Assembly: GCA_017881585.1 (NCBI GenBank) | Contig: JADGQS010000013.1 | Location: 1-38,767, forward strand | Origin: Gemmatimonadaceae bacterium | Lineage (GTDB): Bacteria > Gemmatimonadota > Gemmatimonadetes > Gemmatimonadales > Gemmatimonadaceae | Length of the DNA: 38,767 nt | Direction of reading: 5' to 3' | In this document: positions 9,533 through 17,013 of the stretch, piece by piece | How the letters are laid out: each line of letters begins with the position of its first letter | How positions within the stretch are numbered: position 1 is the stretch's first letter | Program-made: the position numbers and the translations under genes | Notes under the pieces: model-generated | Database searches by the model: none | Told to the model about the DNA's origin: nothing | Seen by the model: the letters and a program-made list of their open reading frames with translations, nothing else

Positions 9533-10725
9533 CCGCGGCCGCCTTTTCGGTCGCGCAGGCGCACGAGCGCTGGAGGATGTCCATAGAGGCGCGGGCGCTC
9601 GTGGTGGTGACCGCCGTCCTCCTCGCGTTCGGCCTCGCGTCGCTCTACAGCGCGAGCGCGTTCGAGGCCGTGCGGGACAAGCTGCCGAGTTCGTACTTTC
9701 TCCTGAAGCAGGTCACCGGAGTCGGAGTGGGGATGGTCTTCTTCGCGATCGCGGCCAAGGCGGACGCCGAACTCTGGCGGAAGTTCGCGTGGGTCGTGAT
9801 GGGGATGGCCCTGTTCGCGATGCTGCTCACCGTATTGCCCTTCACCAAGAGCTTCGCGCCGCCGATCCTTGGCGCGCGCCGTTACCTGATGGGCGGCTCG
9901 GTGCAGCCGTCGGAGTTCGCGAAGCTCGCGGTGATCGTGTGGACCGCGATGCTCGTGGTGAAGAAGGCTGACCAGCTCAAGCGGCTGACCAAGGGCCTGC
10001 TCCCGATCCTCCTCGTCATCGGCGCGCTCGACGTGCTGGCGGCGCTCGAGCCCGACCTCTCGACGGTGCTCTTCTTCTCCCTGCAGATGGTGATCATCGT
10101 GTTCGCCGCCGGCGCGCGCATCGGACACTTCGTCTTCCTCGGCATCGTCTTCACGCCGATCCTGTGGGCCGAGACGCAGCGCCTGCAATATGTGATGGAA
10201 CGGCTCATGGGATTTTCGGAGATGGCCGGCGCGGCGCACGCGAAGGTCAACTATCAGCTCGTGCAGTCGCTCATTGCGGTCGGTTCGGGTGGGTGGTTCG
10301 GCGCGGGCTTCGGCGAGGGCCGCCAGCAGAACGGATTTCTGCCGCTCTCGTACGACGACTTCATCGGGAGCAGCATCGGCGAAGAGTGGGGGTTCGTGGG
10401 AATCGCCGCGCTGATCGCGCTCTACGCATTGTGGGGCTGGCTCGGGTTCAAGATCGCGAAGCAGGCGCGCACGCCGTTCCAGTCGCTCGTGGCGATCGGG
10501 ATCACCACGACGATGATCATCACGGCGTACCTGCACATCGGCGTCGTCATCGGGCTGCTACCGACGACCGGGCTGACACTGCCGTTCATCTCCTTTGGCC
10601 GCTCGAATCTCGTCCTCTCGATGCTGATGACGGGGATCCTCGTGAACATCGGGAGCGTGCGCGAGCGTGCGATCGCCGAACGCGCGACGGATCCAACGGG
10701 ATCGCTCATGGTGCCCTCGCGGTGA
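9529..10725 (+). CDS. ftsW: Septal peptidoglycan glycosyltransferase FtsW
   Basis: SEDS-family polymerase that builds septal glycan strands from lipid II and pairs with FtsI. About ten transmembrane segments; recognisable motifs are GLASLYSASAFEAV near the start, RRYLMGGSVQPSEFAKLA, ALEPDLSTVLFF, and a large extracellular loop with NYQLVQSLIAVGSGGWFG and GFLPLSYDDFIGS. The C-terminal signature reads LPTTGLTLPFISFGRSNLV; relatives usually have a SYGGS(S/T)-type ending, so Arg and Asn here are mild deviations. The ATG overlaps the murD stop by 4 nt (ATGA). Length 398. Confidence 0.93.
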   Translation: MTAAAFSVAQAHERWRMSIEARALVVVTAVLLAFGLASLYSASAFEAVRDKLPSSYFLLKQVTGVGVGMVFFAIAAKADAELWRKFAWVVMGMALFAMLLTVLPFTKSFAPPILGARRYLMGGSVQPSEFAKLAVIVWTAMLVVKKADQLKRLTKGLLPILLVIGALDVLAALEPDLSTVLFFSLQMVIIVFAAGARIGHFVFLGIVFTPILWAETQRLQYVMERLMGFSEMAGAAHAKVNYQLVQSLIAVGSGGWFGAGFGEGRQQNGFLPLSYDDFIGSSIGEEWGFVGIAALIALYALWGWLGFKIAKQARTPFQSLVAIGITTTMIITAYLHIGVVIGLLPTTGLTLPFISFGRSNLVLSMLMTGILVNIGSVRERAIAERATDPTGSLMVPSR

Positions 10726-11819
10726 ACGTCCTCTTCGCCGGTGGCGGCACCGGCGGACACTTGTATCCCGGGCTCGCGATCGCGAGGGCACTCGTTCGGC
10801 TCGATCGCTCGGTGACGCCCCACTTCGTGGGCGCGCGGCGCGGCATCGAACGCGACGTCCTGCCGAAGACGGAGTTTCCGCACACGCTGCTCGACCTGCA
10901 TCCACTCTATCGTCCGGCCGTCTGGAAGAACTGGCGCACGGTGCGCGGCGCGTTCTCCGCGTGGAGCGGGATGGGGAAGCTCGGCCGCGAGCTGAACCCT
11001 GCACTGGTCGTGGGCACGGGCGGCTACGCGAGCGGCGCCGCGCTCGCGTGGGCGTGGACGCACGGCGTGAAGGTCGCGCAGCACATCGGCGACAGTCATC
11101 CAGGCGCGACCGCGCGACTGTTCACGCGCATCTCGAGAGAAGCGTATCTCGGATTCCCCGAGGCGGAGCGGTGGCTGCCCCACACGGGCTGCCTGTTTCG
11201 CATCACCGGCAATCCGATCGAGCCGCCGCCGGACATTCGCCCCGACCCGGCGGCCGCGCGCGCCAAATGGGGATTCCCGCCGGGCGCGCGCGTGCTGCTC
11301 GTGTTCGGCGGAAGCCAGGGTGCCCGCGCGATGAACCACGTGGTCGCGGCGTGGGTCGACCAGGGCATTCCGGAATCGCTCTGCGTCATCTGGGCGACGG
11401 GAGCGGGGCAGTACGATGCGTTCCGCCAGTTCGACCGCGCGGATGTGCGCGTGGTGCCGTATCTCTCGCCGATCGCGGACGCGTACGCCGCCGCGGACAT
11501 GGCGTTCGTGCGCGGCGGGATGATGGGAACGTCGGAGCTGTGTGCATGGGGGGTGCCGATGATCATCTGCCCGCTGCCGACGGCGGCGATGGATCATCAG
11601 ACGTCCAACGCGCTCGCGCTCGAACGGGCGGGGGCGGCGGTTCACCTGGCGCAGACGCGACTCACGCGCGACACGCTGGATGCAACCGTGCGGTCGCTGC
11701 TCGGTGAACCGGCGAGAATGAAATCGCTGCGCGATCATGCGATCGCCCGTGCGCGGCCGAACGCGGCGAGGGAGATCGCGGGGCACATTCTCGCGCTGCT
11801 CGGCGGAGCGGCGAGATGA
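10722..11819 (+). CDS. murG: Lipid II synthase MurG
   Basis: GT28 glycosyltransferase that adds GlcNAc to lipid I at the inner face of the membrane. The N-terminal G-loop GGGTGGH (7-13), the second glycine motif VGTGGYASG, and the C-terminal UDP-GlcNAc domain with VFGGSQGARAMNH, VRGGMMGTSEL and a helix following ICPLPTAAMDHQ are all present. The family usually reads an acidic-and-glycine alpha/beta/alpha motif after FVRGG; here it is GMMGTSELCAWG. The GTG start overlaps the ftsW stop by 4 nt. The stop codon lies inside the left arm of a long palindromic region, and the chain of coupled genes ends here. Confidence 0.93.
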   Translation: MNVLFAGGGTGGHLYPGLAIARALVRLDRSVTPHFVGARRGIERDVLPKTEFPHTLLDLHPLYRPAVWKNWRTVRGAFSAWSGMGKLGRELNPALVVGTGGYASGAALAWAWTHGVKVAQHIGDSHPGATARLFTRISREAYLGFPEAERWLPHTGCLFRITGNPIEPPPDIRPDPAAARAKWGFPPGARVLLVFGGSQGARAMNHVVAAWVDQGIPESLCVIWATGAGQYDAFRQFDRADVRVVPYLSPIADAYAAADMAFVRGGMMGTSELCAWGVPMIICPLPTAAMDHQTSNALALERAGAAVHLAQTRLTRDTLDATVRSLLGEPARMKSLRDHAIARARPNAAREIAGHILALLGGAAR

Positions 11820-12074
11820 GAGATGAATGCGGGATGCGGGGTGGGCTGCGGGACTTTCCCGCAATTGCAGATTGCAGAAGAGGATTTCGGAATTCGGGGC
11901 AAGATGTGAGAAGAGAGTTTGAATGCGGGATGGGGAAACGGCGAACTCATCTCGAATCTCTCATTTATTCCCGGCCCCGGATTCATCTCGCCACTCCCCT
12001 CTTATCCGAATCCCGCATTCCTCATCTGCAACCTGCAATTGCGGGGAAGTCCCGCATCCCGTCTCATCGCTCAT
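11816..12074. repeat. Long imperfect palindrome between murG and murC
   Basis: Outer arms are about 70 nt each: 11816-11884 pairs with about 12011-12074, with an extra ~12 nt in the left arm. The best-matched core is 11850-11879 against 12022-12052 (GGGACTTTCCCGCAATTGCAG on the left). Inner parts also carry related inverted pieces such as GAATGCGGGAT and ATCCCGCATTC. Partial 7-bp periodicity is seen (ATTGCAG twice at 11864-11877). The palindrome begins on the murG stop codon and ends 11 nt before the murC start. An 86-codon frame inside it has no coding character. Confidence 0.75.
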
Positions 12075-12085
12075 AGCTTTCAGTC

Positions 12086-13468
12086 ATGCCCCTGATTGAT
12101 CAGTCCGATCCCCGCCCAGTCCACTTCATGGGCATCGCCGGCGCGGGCATGTGCGCGCTGGCCGAGCTGTGCCAGCGACGGGGCGTGAAGGTGACGGGTT
12201 GCGATCAGAATCCGAGTGGTGCGCCGGATCTCGCAGGTCTCGGCATCAACGTCAGCGCAGGCCACGGCGCCGCGCACGTCGACGGTCATCGTGCGCTCGT
12301 CGTGAGTTCGGCGATCCCGAAGGACCATCCCGAAATCACGCGCGCCAAATCGCTCGGCATTCCGGTCATCCGCAGAGCCGAAGCGCTCGCGGAAGCCACC
12401 GCCGGCGGAACGCTCGTCGCAATCGCCGGCACGCACGGCAAGTCGACCACCACCGTGATGACCACCGGGGTCCTCGCCGCCGCGGGCATCAATCCCACCG
12501 GCGTTGTCGGCGCGCGTGTGGCGTCGTGGAACGGAAACCTGAGCAGCGGCGGCAACGATGTCTTCGTCGTCGAAGCAGACGAATATGACCGGAGTTTTCT
12601 CGCGCTCGCACCGGACGTCGCCGTCGTCACGAACGTCGAGGCCGACCACCTCGACATCTATCGCGATCTCGACGACGTGCGCGGGGCCTTCAACCAATTC
12701 GTGCGCGGCGCGCGCTGGATCGTACTCTGCGCGGATCAGGCGAATTCGAACAATCTCCACACGCCGCCCACCGCGGAAGTCGTGCGCTACGGCATAGGCA
12801 GCATCGAGGCGCGGCTCGTTGCCCGCAAGATCGCGACGAGCGACGGGCGCACCTCCTTCGACGTGAAGTTCGACGGCAAGGCCAGCGGCCGGGTCACGAT
12901 CGGCGCGGTGGGCGAGCACAACGTCCTCAACGCGCTCGCGGCGCTCGGCGTCGGACTGTCGCGATTCGGCGTGACCGTCGAGCAGATGGCGCCGGGCCTC
13001 GCGAACTTCGTCGGCGCGGAGCGTCGGTTCCAGCGGATCGGCTCCGCGCGGGGCGTGAGCGTCGTGGACGACTACGCGCATCATCCCACGGAAATCCGGG
13101 CGACGCTTTCCGCCGCGCGCCTCGCGTTCCCGGGCCGGAGGATCGTCGTCGCGTTCCAGCCGCATCTCTTCTCTCGCACGCGCGACTTCGCGCCGGAGTT
13201 CGGCTTGGCGCTCGCGAAAGCGGATCAGCTGTTTCTGGCCGACATCTATCCCGCCCGCGAAAAGCCGATCCCGGGCGTCACGAGCCAGCTGATCGCCGAG
13301 AGCACCACCGTCGCCGGCCGCCGGCCCGCCTGGATGGGGGCGCGACCGGATCTCGCTCGGGCCCTCGCTGGATTCGTGAAGGACGGCGACCTTGTCCTGA
13401 CCGTCGGGGCGGGGGACATCACGAAGACGGGGCCCGAACTGCTCGCGCTCCTCGGCGCACGCGAATGA
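12086..13468 (+). CDS. murC: UDP-MurNAc:L-alanine ligase MurC
   Basis: Adds the first residue, L-alanine, to UDP-MurNAc. The N-terminus has HFMGIAGAGMCALAEL, the dinucleotide-like UDP-binding motif with the family's histidine; the P-loop is GTHGKST (115-121), where the His in place of Asn is typical of MurC. Further motifs are VVEADEYDRSFL, NVEADHLDIY, DDYAHHPTEI and AFQPHLFSRT. Length 460 is normal. The start codon follows a palindromic repeat directly, so this gene probably starts a separate transcript or relies on read-through. It overlaps ftsQ by 4 nt. No murB lies between murC and ftsQ, where many clusters carry it. Confidence 0.95.
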   Translation: MPLIDQSDPRPVHFMGIAGAGMCALAELCQRRGVKVTGCDQNPSGAPDLAGLGINVSAGHGAAHVDGHRALVVSSAIPKDHPEITRAKSLGIPVIRRAEALAEATAGGTLVAIAGTHGKSTTTVMTTGVLAAAGINPTGVVGARVASWNGNLSSGGNDVFVVEADEYDRSFLALAPDVAVVTNVEADHLDIYRDLDDVRGAFNQFVRGARWIVLCADQANSNNLHTPPTAEVVRYGIGSIEARLVARKIATSDGRTSFDVKFDGKASGRVTIGAVGEHNVLNALAALGVGLSRFGVTVEQMAPGLANFVGAERRFQRIGSARGVSVVDDYAHHPTEIRATLSAARLAFPGRRIVVAFQPHLFSRTRDFAPEFGLALAKADQLFLADIYPAREKPIPGVTSQLIAESTTVAGRRPAWMGARPDLARALAGFVKDGDLVLTVGAGDITKTGPELLALLGARE

Positions 13469-14208
13469 CCGACGAAGCGCCGCCCAATCCGCGCTCGCCG
13501 GCGATGAGAATGCTGCGCCGGACCGGTGCAGGTCTGGCCGTGCTGATCGTGGTCGCGGGCCCGTGGTGGGCCCCCCTAATACTTCGCCAGCTCGACTTCT
13601 TTCGCGTGAGGCGCGTGGAGATCGACGGCGCGCGTTACGTCAGCCCCGATGAGATCGTTTCGCGATTGAGGATAGACACCACGGCGTCGCTGTTCGACGA
13701 CGTGGGACCGTTGGAGAAGCGTGTGCGGCAGCATCCGTCCGTTCGCGACGTGCGCATCGAGCGGAAACTGCCGGGCACCCTGCTCGTGCGGATCACGGAA
13801 AACCTGCCCGTCGCGTTCGTTCAGGCGGCGTCGGGGCTCGTGGCGGTGGATGCGACCGGACGTTCTCTCCCGGTCGATCCGGCCACGGCTGACGTGGACC
13901 TTCCGGTGCTCGCCGTGCGCGACACGCTCTCGTTGCGCGTGCTCGGCGAGGTACGCGATCAGTTGCCGGCGCTCTTCGCACGCATCGGAGAAGTGCGGCG
14001 TCTTCCCCGCGGCGGTTCGTTTTATCTGCTGTTTCGCTTGACCGAATCACCGACCAATCTCGCGCACGACGTGCTCGCTTCGGGCGACGTCGGCGCGGAC
14101 CGTTTGTCAGACATCGTTCCCGTCGAGCAGGATCTGGCCCGTCGAAAGTTACGCGCCACCGAACTCGACTTGCGTTTCCGCGACCAGGTAATCGCCCGCT
14201 TGCCATGA
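13465..14208 (+). CDS. ftsQ: Cell division protein FtsQ
   Basis: Bitopic division protein that recruits FtsL/FtsB and regulates FtsW-FtsI. A proline-rich cytoplasmic N-terminus and one transmembrane segment (about 20-37) are followed by a POTRA domain (FFRVRRVEIDGARYVSPDEIVSRL, then VRQHPSVRDVRIERKLPGTLLVRITENLPVAF) and a beta domain. This order and the phrase family V-I-x-G...P..I...L are typical of FtsQ/DivIB. Length 247 is normal. Its ATG overlaps the murC stop (ATGA), and ftsA begins 7 nt after its stop. Confidence 0.9.
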   Translation: MTDEAPPNPRSPAMRMLRRTGAGLAVLIVVAGPWWAPLILRQLDFFRVRRVEIDGARYVSPDEIVSRLRIDTTASLFDDVGPLEKRVRQHPSVRDVRIERKLPGTLLVRITENLPVAFVQAASGLVAVDATGRSLPVDPATADVDLPVLAVRDTLSLRVLGEVRDQLPALFARIGEVRRLPRGGSFYLLFRLTESPTNLAHDVLASGDVGADRLSDIVPVEQDLARRKLRATELDLRFRDQVIARLP

Positions 14209-14215
14209 ACGTGCC

Positions 14216-15481
14216 ATGAATCTCGACCGACTCGTTGCCGGCCTCGACATAGGATCCGCGAAGACCACCGCCGTCATCGCGGAGGTCGTCGGCGATCTGC
14301 CGAAACATCCCACTGTCAACATCCTCGGCGTGGGACAGGCGCGCACCACCGGACTCCGCCGCGGCGTTGTCGCCGACATCGACGAAACGACCCGTTCCAT
14401 CACGAAGGCGCTGCAGGACGCCGAGCGCATGGCCGGCGCCAAGGTGCACACCGTGTACGCGGGCATCGCCGGCGAACACGTGCAGGCCATGACATCGAAG
14501 GGCATCGCGTCCGTGACGGGCTCCGAGATCTCCAAAGCCGACGTGGATCGCGCCAATTCCGTTGCGCGCGCGCAGGCCATCCCACAGGACCGCGAGCTCA
14601 TCCACGCGATCCCGCAGGAGTACACCGTCGACAAGAACATCGGCATTCGCGATCCGATCGGGATGATCGGCACGCGTCTCGAGACCGAGATGTACCTCGT
14701 GACGATCGGTATGTCGCCCGCGATGAACCTGCGGAAGGCGGTCGAGAAATCGGGCTACAAGGTTGGCGAACTCGTGCTCGAGCCTCTCGCCAGCGCGCTC
14801 AGCGTGCTCACCGAAGACGAGAAGGAGCTGGGCGTGTGTCTCGTGGAAATGGGCGCCGGCACCACGGACGTGGCCGTCTTTCACGAGGGGAAGATCCGGC
14901 ACCTCGGCACCGTGAACTACGGCGGCAACAACGTCACCAGCGACATCGTTCACGGGCTCGGCGTCACGCAGGCCGACGCCGAGCGCCTGAAGGAGGCCTA
15001 CGGCTGCGCCTACGAGCCGATGGTCGATCACAGCGAGATCATCAAGCTGCCGAGCACGGTGGCACAGGGCGACCGCCAGATCCCGAGAGAACTTCTCGCC
15101 CACATCATCCATCAACGCACCGCCGAGATCTTCGAGCTCGTGATGCGCGACGTCGATTCGGCGGGCTTCATGAAACGCCTGTCGGCCGGTGTGGTGGTTA
15201 CGGGCGGCGCGGCGGCCCAGCCGGGGATGGGCGAGCTGGCCAGCGAGGTGTTCGGTACGGGAGCGAGAGTGGGCGAGCCGGGCCAGTTCCTGGGCGGCTT
15301 GGCCGACTCGGTGCAGGCGCCGAGGTTCTCGACGGTAGTGGGCCTGGTTCAGTACGGTGCCCACCGCCTCGCCCTCGGCGGCGGCGGCGCGAAAGGGAAG
15401 CGCCTCTCCATGGCGACGGCCGCGCCGTCGATGGACAAACTGGCCCAGCGCTTCAAGACCTGGCTGCAGGATTTCTTCTAG
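14216..15481 (+). CDS. ftsA: Cell division protein FtsA
   Basis: Actin-like membrane tether for FtsZ. The N-terminal nucleotide-binding segment GLDIGSAKT (9-17), the 1C subdomain (VYAGIAGEHVQAM), the second phosphate motif LVEMGAGTTDVAVF, YGGNNVTSDI and the adenosine motif VVVTGGAAAQPGM are all present. The C-terminus (MDKLAQRFKTWLQDFF) is an amphipathic helix of the kind that binds the inner membrane. Length 421 is typical. The stop codon is followed 11 nt later by a palindromic repeat and then a terminator, so ftsZ is probably transcribed separately. Confidence 0.95.
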   Translation: MNLDRLVAGLDIGSAKTTAVIAEVVGDLPKHPTVNILGVGQARTTGLRRGVVADIDETTRSITKALQDAERMAGAKVHTVYAGIAGEHVQAMTSKGIASVTGSEISKADVDRANSVARAQAIPQDRELIHAIPQEYTVDKNIGIRDPIGMIGTRLETEMYLVTIGMSPAMNLRKAVEKSGYKVGELVLEPLASALSVLTEDEKELGVCLVEMGAGTTDVAVFHEGKIRHLGTVNYGGNNVTSDIVHGLGVTQADAERLKEAYGCAYEPMVDHSEIIKLPSTVAQGDRQIPRELLAHIIHQRTAEIFELVMRDVDSAGFMKRLSAGVVVTGGAAAQPGMGELASEVFGTGARVGEPGQFLGGLADSVQAPRFSTVVGLVQYGAHRLALGGGGAKGKRLSMATAAPSMDKLAQRFKTWLQDFF

Positions 15482-15492
15482 ACCGAAAAAAA

Positions 15493-15642
15493 AGCGTCAA
15501 CACGGATTTCACGGATCAACGGCCGGACAACTGCCGGATCAAGCACTTTTGGGGAACGGCAACTTCGAAGGGCGAGAGTAGTTCCCCCGAGGATTGATCC
15601 GCGATCATCAGGCAGTTCTCCGTGAAATCCGCGTCAACGCTG
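15493..15642. repeat. Palindromic CACGGAT-type element, copy 1
   Basis: Inverted arms 15493-15557 and 15581-15642 around a short centre. The outer part pairs CGTCAACACGGATTTCACGG with its near-complement at 15618-15638 (GTGAAATCCGCGTCAACG). The inner 7-bp stem is GGGGAAC with GTTCCCC. It shares a core of roughly 22 nt (GCGGATCAATC then GGGGGAACT, read on the minus strand) with the copy at 28811-28964. It carries no reading frame. Confidence 0.75.
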
Positions 15643-15668
15643 TAGAATCCAGCCATATCACATAGCTT

Positions 15669-15720
15669 ACGCGCGCGACCGGGAGTGGATAACCCCGCTC
15701 GTCAGCGCGCGTTCTTTTTT
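15669..15720 (+). terminator. Intrinsic terminator between ftsA and ftsZ
   Basis: Outer stem ACGCGCGC (15669-15676) with GCGCGCGT (15705-15712), inner stem GAGTGG with CCGCTC, followed by TTCTTTTTT. The hairpin plus T-run is the classic form of a rho-independent terminator. It implies that ftsZ needs its own promoter in the 100 bp that follow. Confidence 0.7.
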
Positions 15721-15744
15721 CAAAGCTGAATCGTCCTAACAACG

Positions 15745-15772
15745 TGGTGAGAAATCGCCACGCGCGTATATT
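15745..15772 (+). promoter_or_regulatory. Possible ftsZ promoter
   Basis: TATATT at 15767-15772 is the best -10-like hexamer in the short space between the terminator and ftsZ; the sequence 16 bp upstream (TGGTGA) is only a weak -35 match. Placement after a terminator is the main support. Confidence 0.35.
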
Positions 15773-15785
15773 TCCCGTCACGAAA

Positions 15786-15820
15786 CTTCCGGCTTCCGGC
15801 TTCTCACTTCCGGCTTCCCA
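15786..15820 (+). repeat. Heptad array touching the ftsZ start codon
   Basis: Five 7-bp units in one register: CTTCCGG three times, with CTTCTCA and CTTCCCA as variants. The last base of the last unit is the A of the ftsZ ATG. The leader therefore has no purine-rich ribosome binding site. The unit is the reverse complement of the GAAGCCG-type unit at 664-726, shifted in phase. Confidence 0.8.
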
Positions 15821-17013
15821 TGAGCATTTTCGAGTTCGAGGAAACGCCCGCTCAAAGCGCGAGAATGCGTGTAGTTGGAGTCGGCGGCGGCGGCGGGAAT
15901 GCAGTGAACCGCATGATCGAGGAAAGCCTCAGCGGCGTCGAGTTCATCTCCGTCAACACCGACGCGCAGGCCCTGCTGAACTCGAAGTCGGACATCAAGA
16001 TCCAGATCGGCAAGAAGCTCACTCGCGGCCTCGGCGCGGGCGCCCGTCCTGAAATCGGGCGCCAGGCGATCGAGGAGAATCGCGATGAAGTCTTGCGTGT
16101 GCTCGCCAACTGCGACCTCATCTTCGTGACCTGCGGCATGGGCGGCGGCACCGGCACCGGTGCGGCGCCCGTCATCTGCGAACTCGCGCGTGAAGCGGGC
16201 GCGCTGACCGTCGGCATCGTCACCAAGCCGTTCCTGTTCGAAGGCCGAAAGCGCATGCGTCAGGCCGACGAAGGAATCGCGGAGATGGCCAAGTACGTCG
16301 ACACGATGATCGTCGTCCCGAACGAGCGCCTGCTGGCGGTGGTCGGGAAGGGAATCCCGTTCCAGGACGCGCTCAAGAAGGCCGATGAAGTGCTGCTCCA
16401 TGCCACGAGCGGCATCTCCACGATCATCAGCGGCATCGGCATGATCAACGTGGACTTCGCCGACGTGCGCACCGTGATGAAAGATGGCGGCGCGGCACTC
16501 ATGGGCACCGGCATCGGCCGCGGTGACAACCGCGCGATGGAAGCGGCGCAGCAGGCGATCTCCAGCCCGCTCCTCGACAACGTCTCGATCTCGGGCGCCA
16601 CCGGCGTCCTGCTCAACGTGACCGGCGGACAGGATCTCTCAATCGGCGAAGTCACGGCGATCGCGGACATCATCCACGACGCGGCCGGCGATGACGCCGA
16701 AATTATTTTCGGCGCCGTACAGGAGCCCTCGATGCAGGGCGAGATTCGCGTCACGGTCGTCGCCACCGGCTTCGGCAAGGCGCTCTCGCACTCGACGCCC
16801 TCGCATTCGCGCATATCCACCGGCACGCCGGTGATTCCGATCGACGGTGCCCGTCCGCGACCGGTCATCGGCAGCGCGTATTTGGGCCACGGCGGCTCCG
16901 GCGGCGCAGCGCCTGCTCGGCGCGCGGCCCCGCAGCCCGCCCCCGAGCGTCGTCCGCAGGCCGACCTCGACGACCTCGAGATCCCGACGTTCATTCGGAG
17001 GCAGATGGATTGA
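15820..17013 (+). CDS. ftsZ: Cell division protein FtsZ
   Basis: Tubulin-like GTPase that forms the Z ring. Motifs in order: VVGVGGGGGNAVNRM near the N-terminus, ISVNTDAQAL, the tubulin signature GGGTGTG (108-114), the T7 synergy-loop region VDFADVRTVM, and DDAEIIFGAV. A glycine/proline-rich linker from about residue 325 leads to the conserved C-terminal peptide DLEIPTFIRR, which binds FtsA and other partners. Length 397 is typical. The ATG at 15820 is required by homology, although the leader consists of CTTCCGG repeats. A ribosome binding site GGAGG for the next gene lies within its last codons. Confidence 0.97.
   Translation: MSIFEFEETPAQSARMRVVGVGGGGGNAVNRMIEESLSGVEFISVNTDAQALLNSKSDIKIQIGKKLTRGLGAGARPEIGRQAIEENRDEVLRVLANCDLIFVTCGMGGGTGTGAAPVICELAREAGALTVGIVTKPFLFEGRKRMRQADEGIAEMAKYVDTMIVVPNERLLAVVGKGIPFQDALKKADEVLLHATSGISTIISGIGMINVDFADVRTVMKDGGAALMGTGIGRGDNRAMEAAQQAISSPLLDNVSISGATGVLLNVTGGQDLSIGEVTAIADIIHDAAGDDAEIIFGAVQEPSMQGEIRVTVVATGFGKALSHSTPSHSRISTGTPVIPIDGARPRPVIGSAYLGHGGSGGAAPARRAAPQPAPERRPQADLDDLEIPTFIRRQMD

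Noticed and set aside
11816-12076. 86-codon frame between murG and murC
   Set aside because: It lies entirely in a palindrome; its composition mirrors the repeat and no ribosome binding site is seen.
15493-15642. Insertion sequence with transposase
   Set aside because: Only a palindrome is present, with no coding region for a transposase in either copy.
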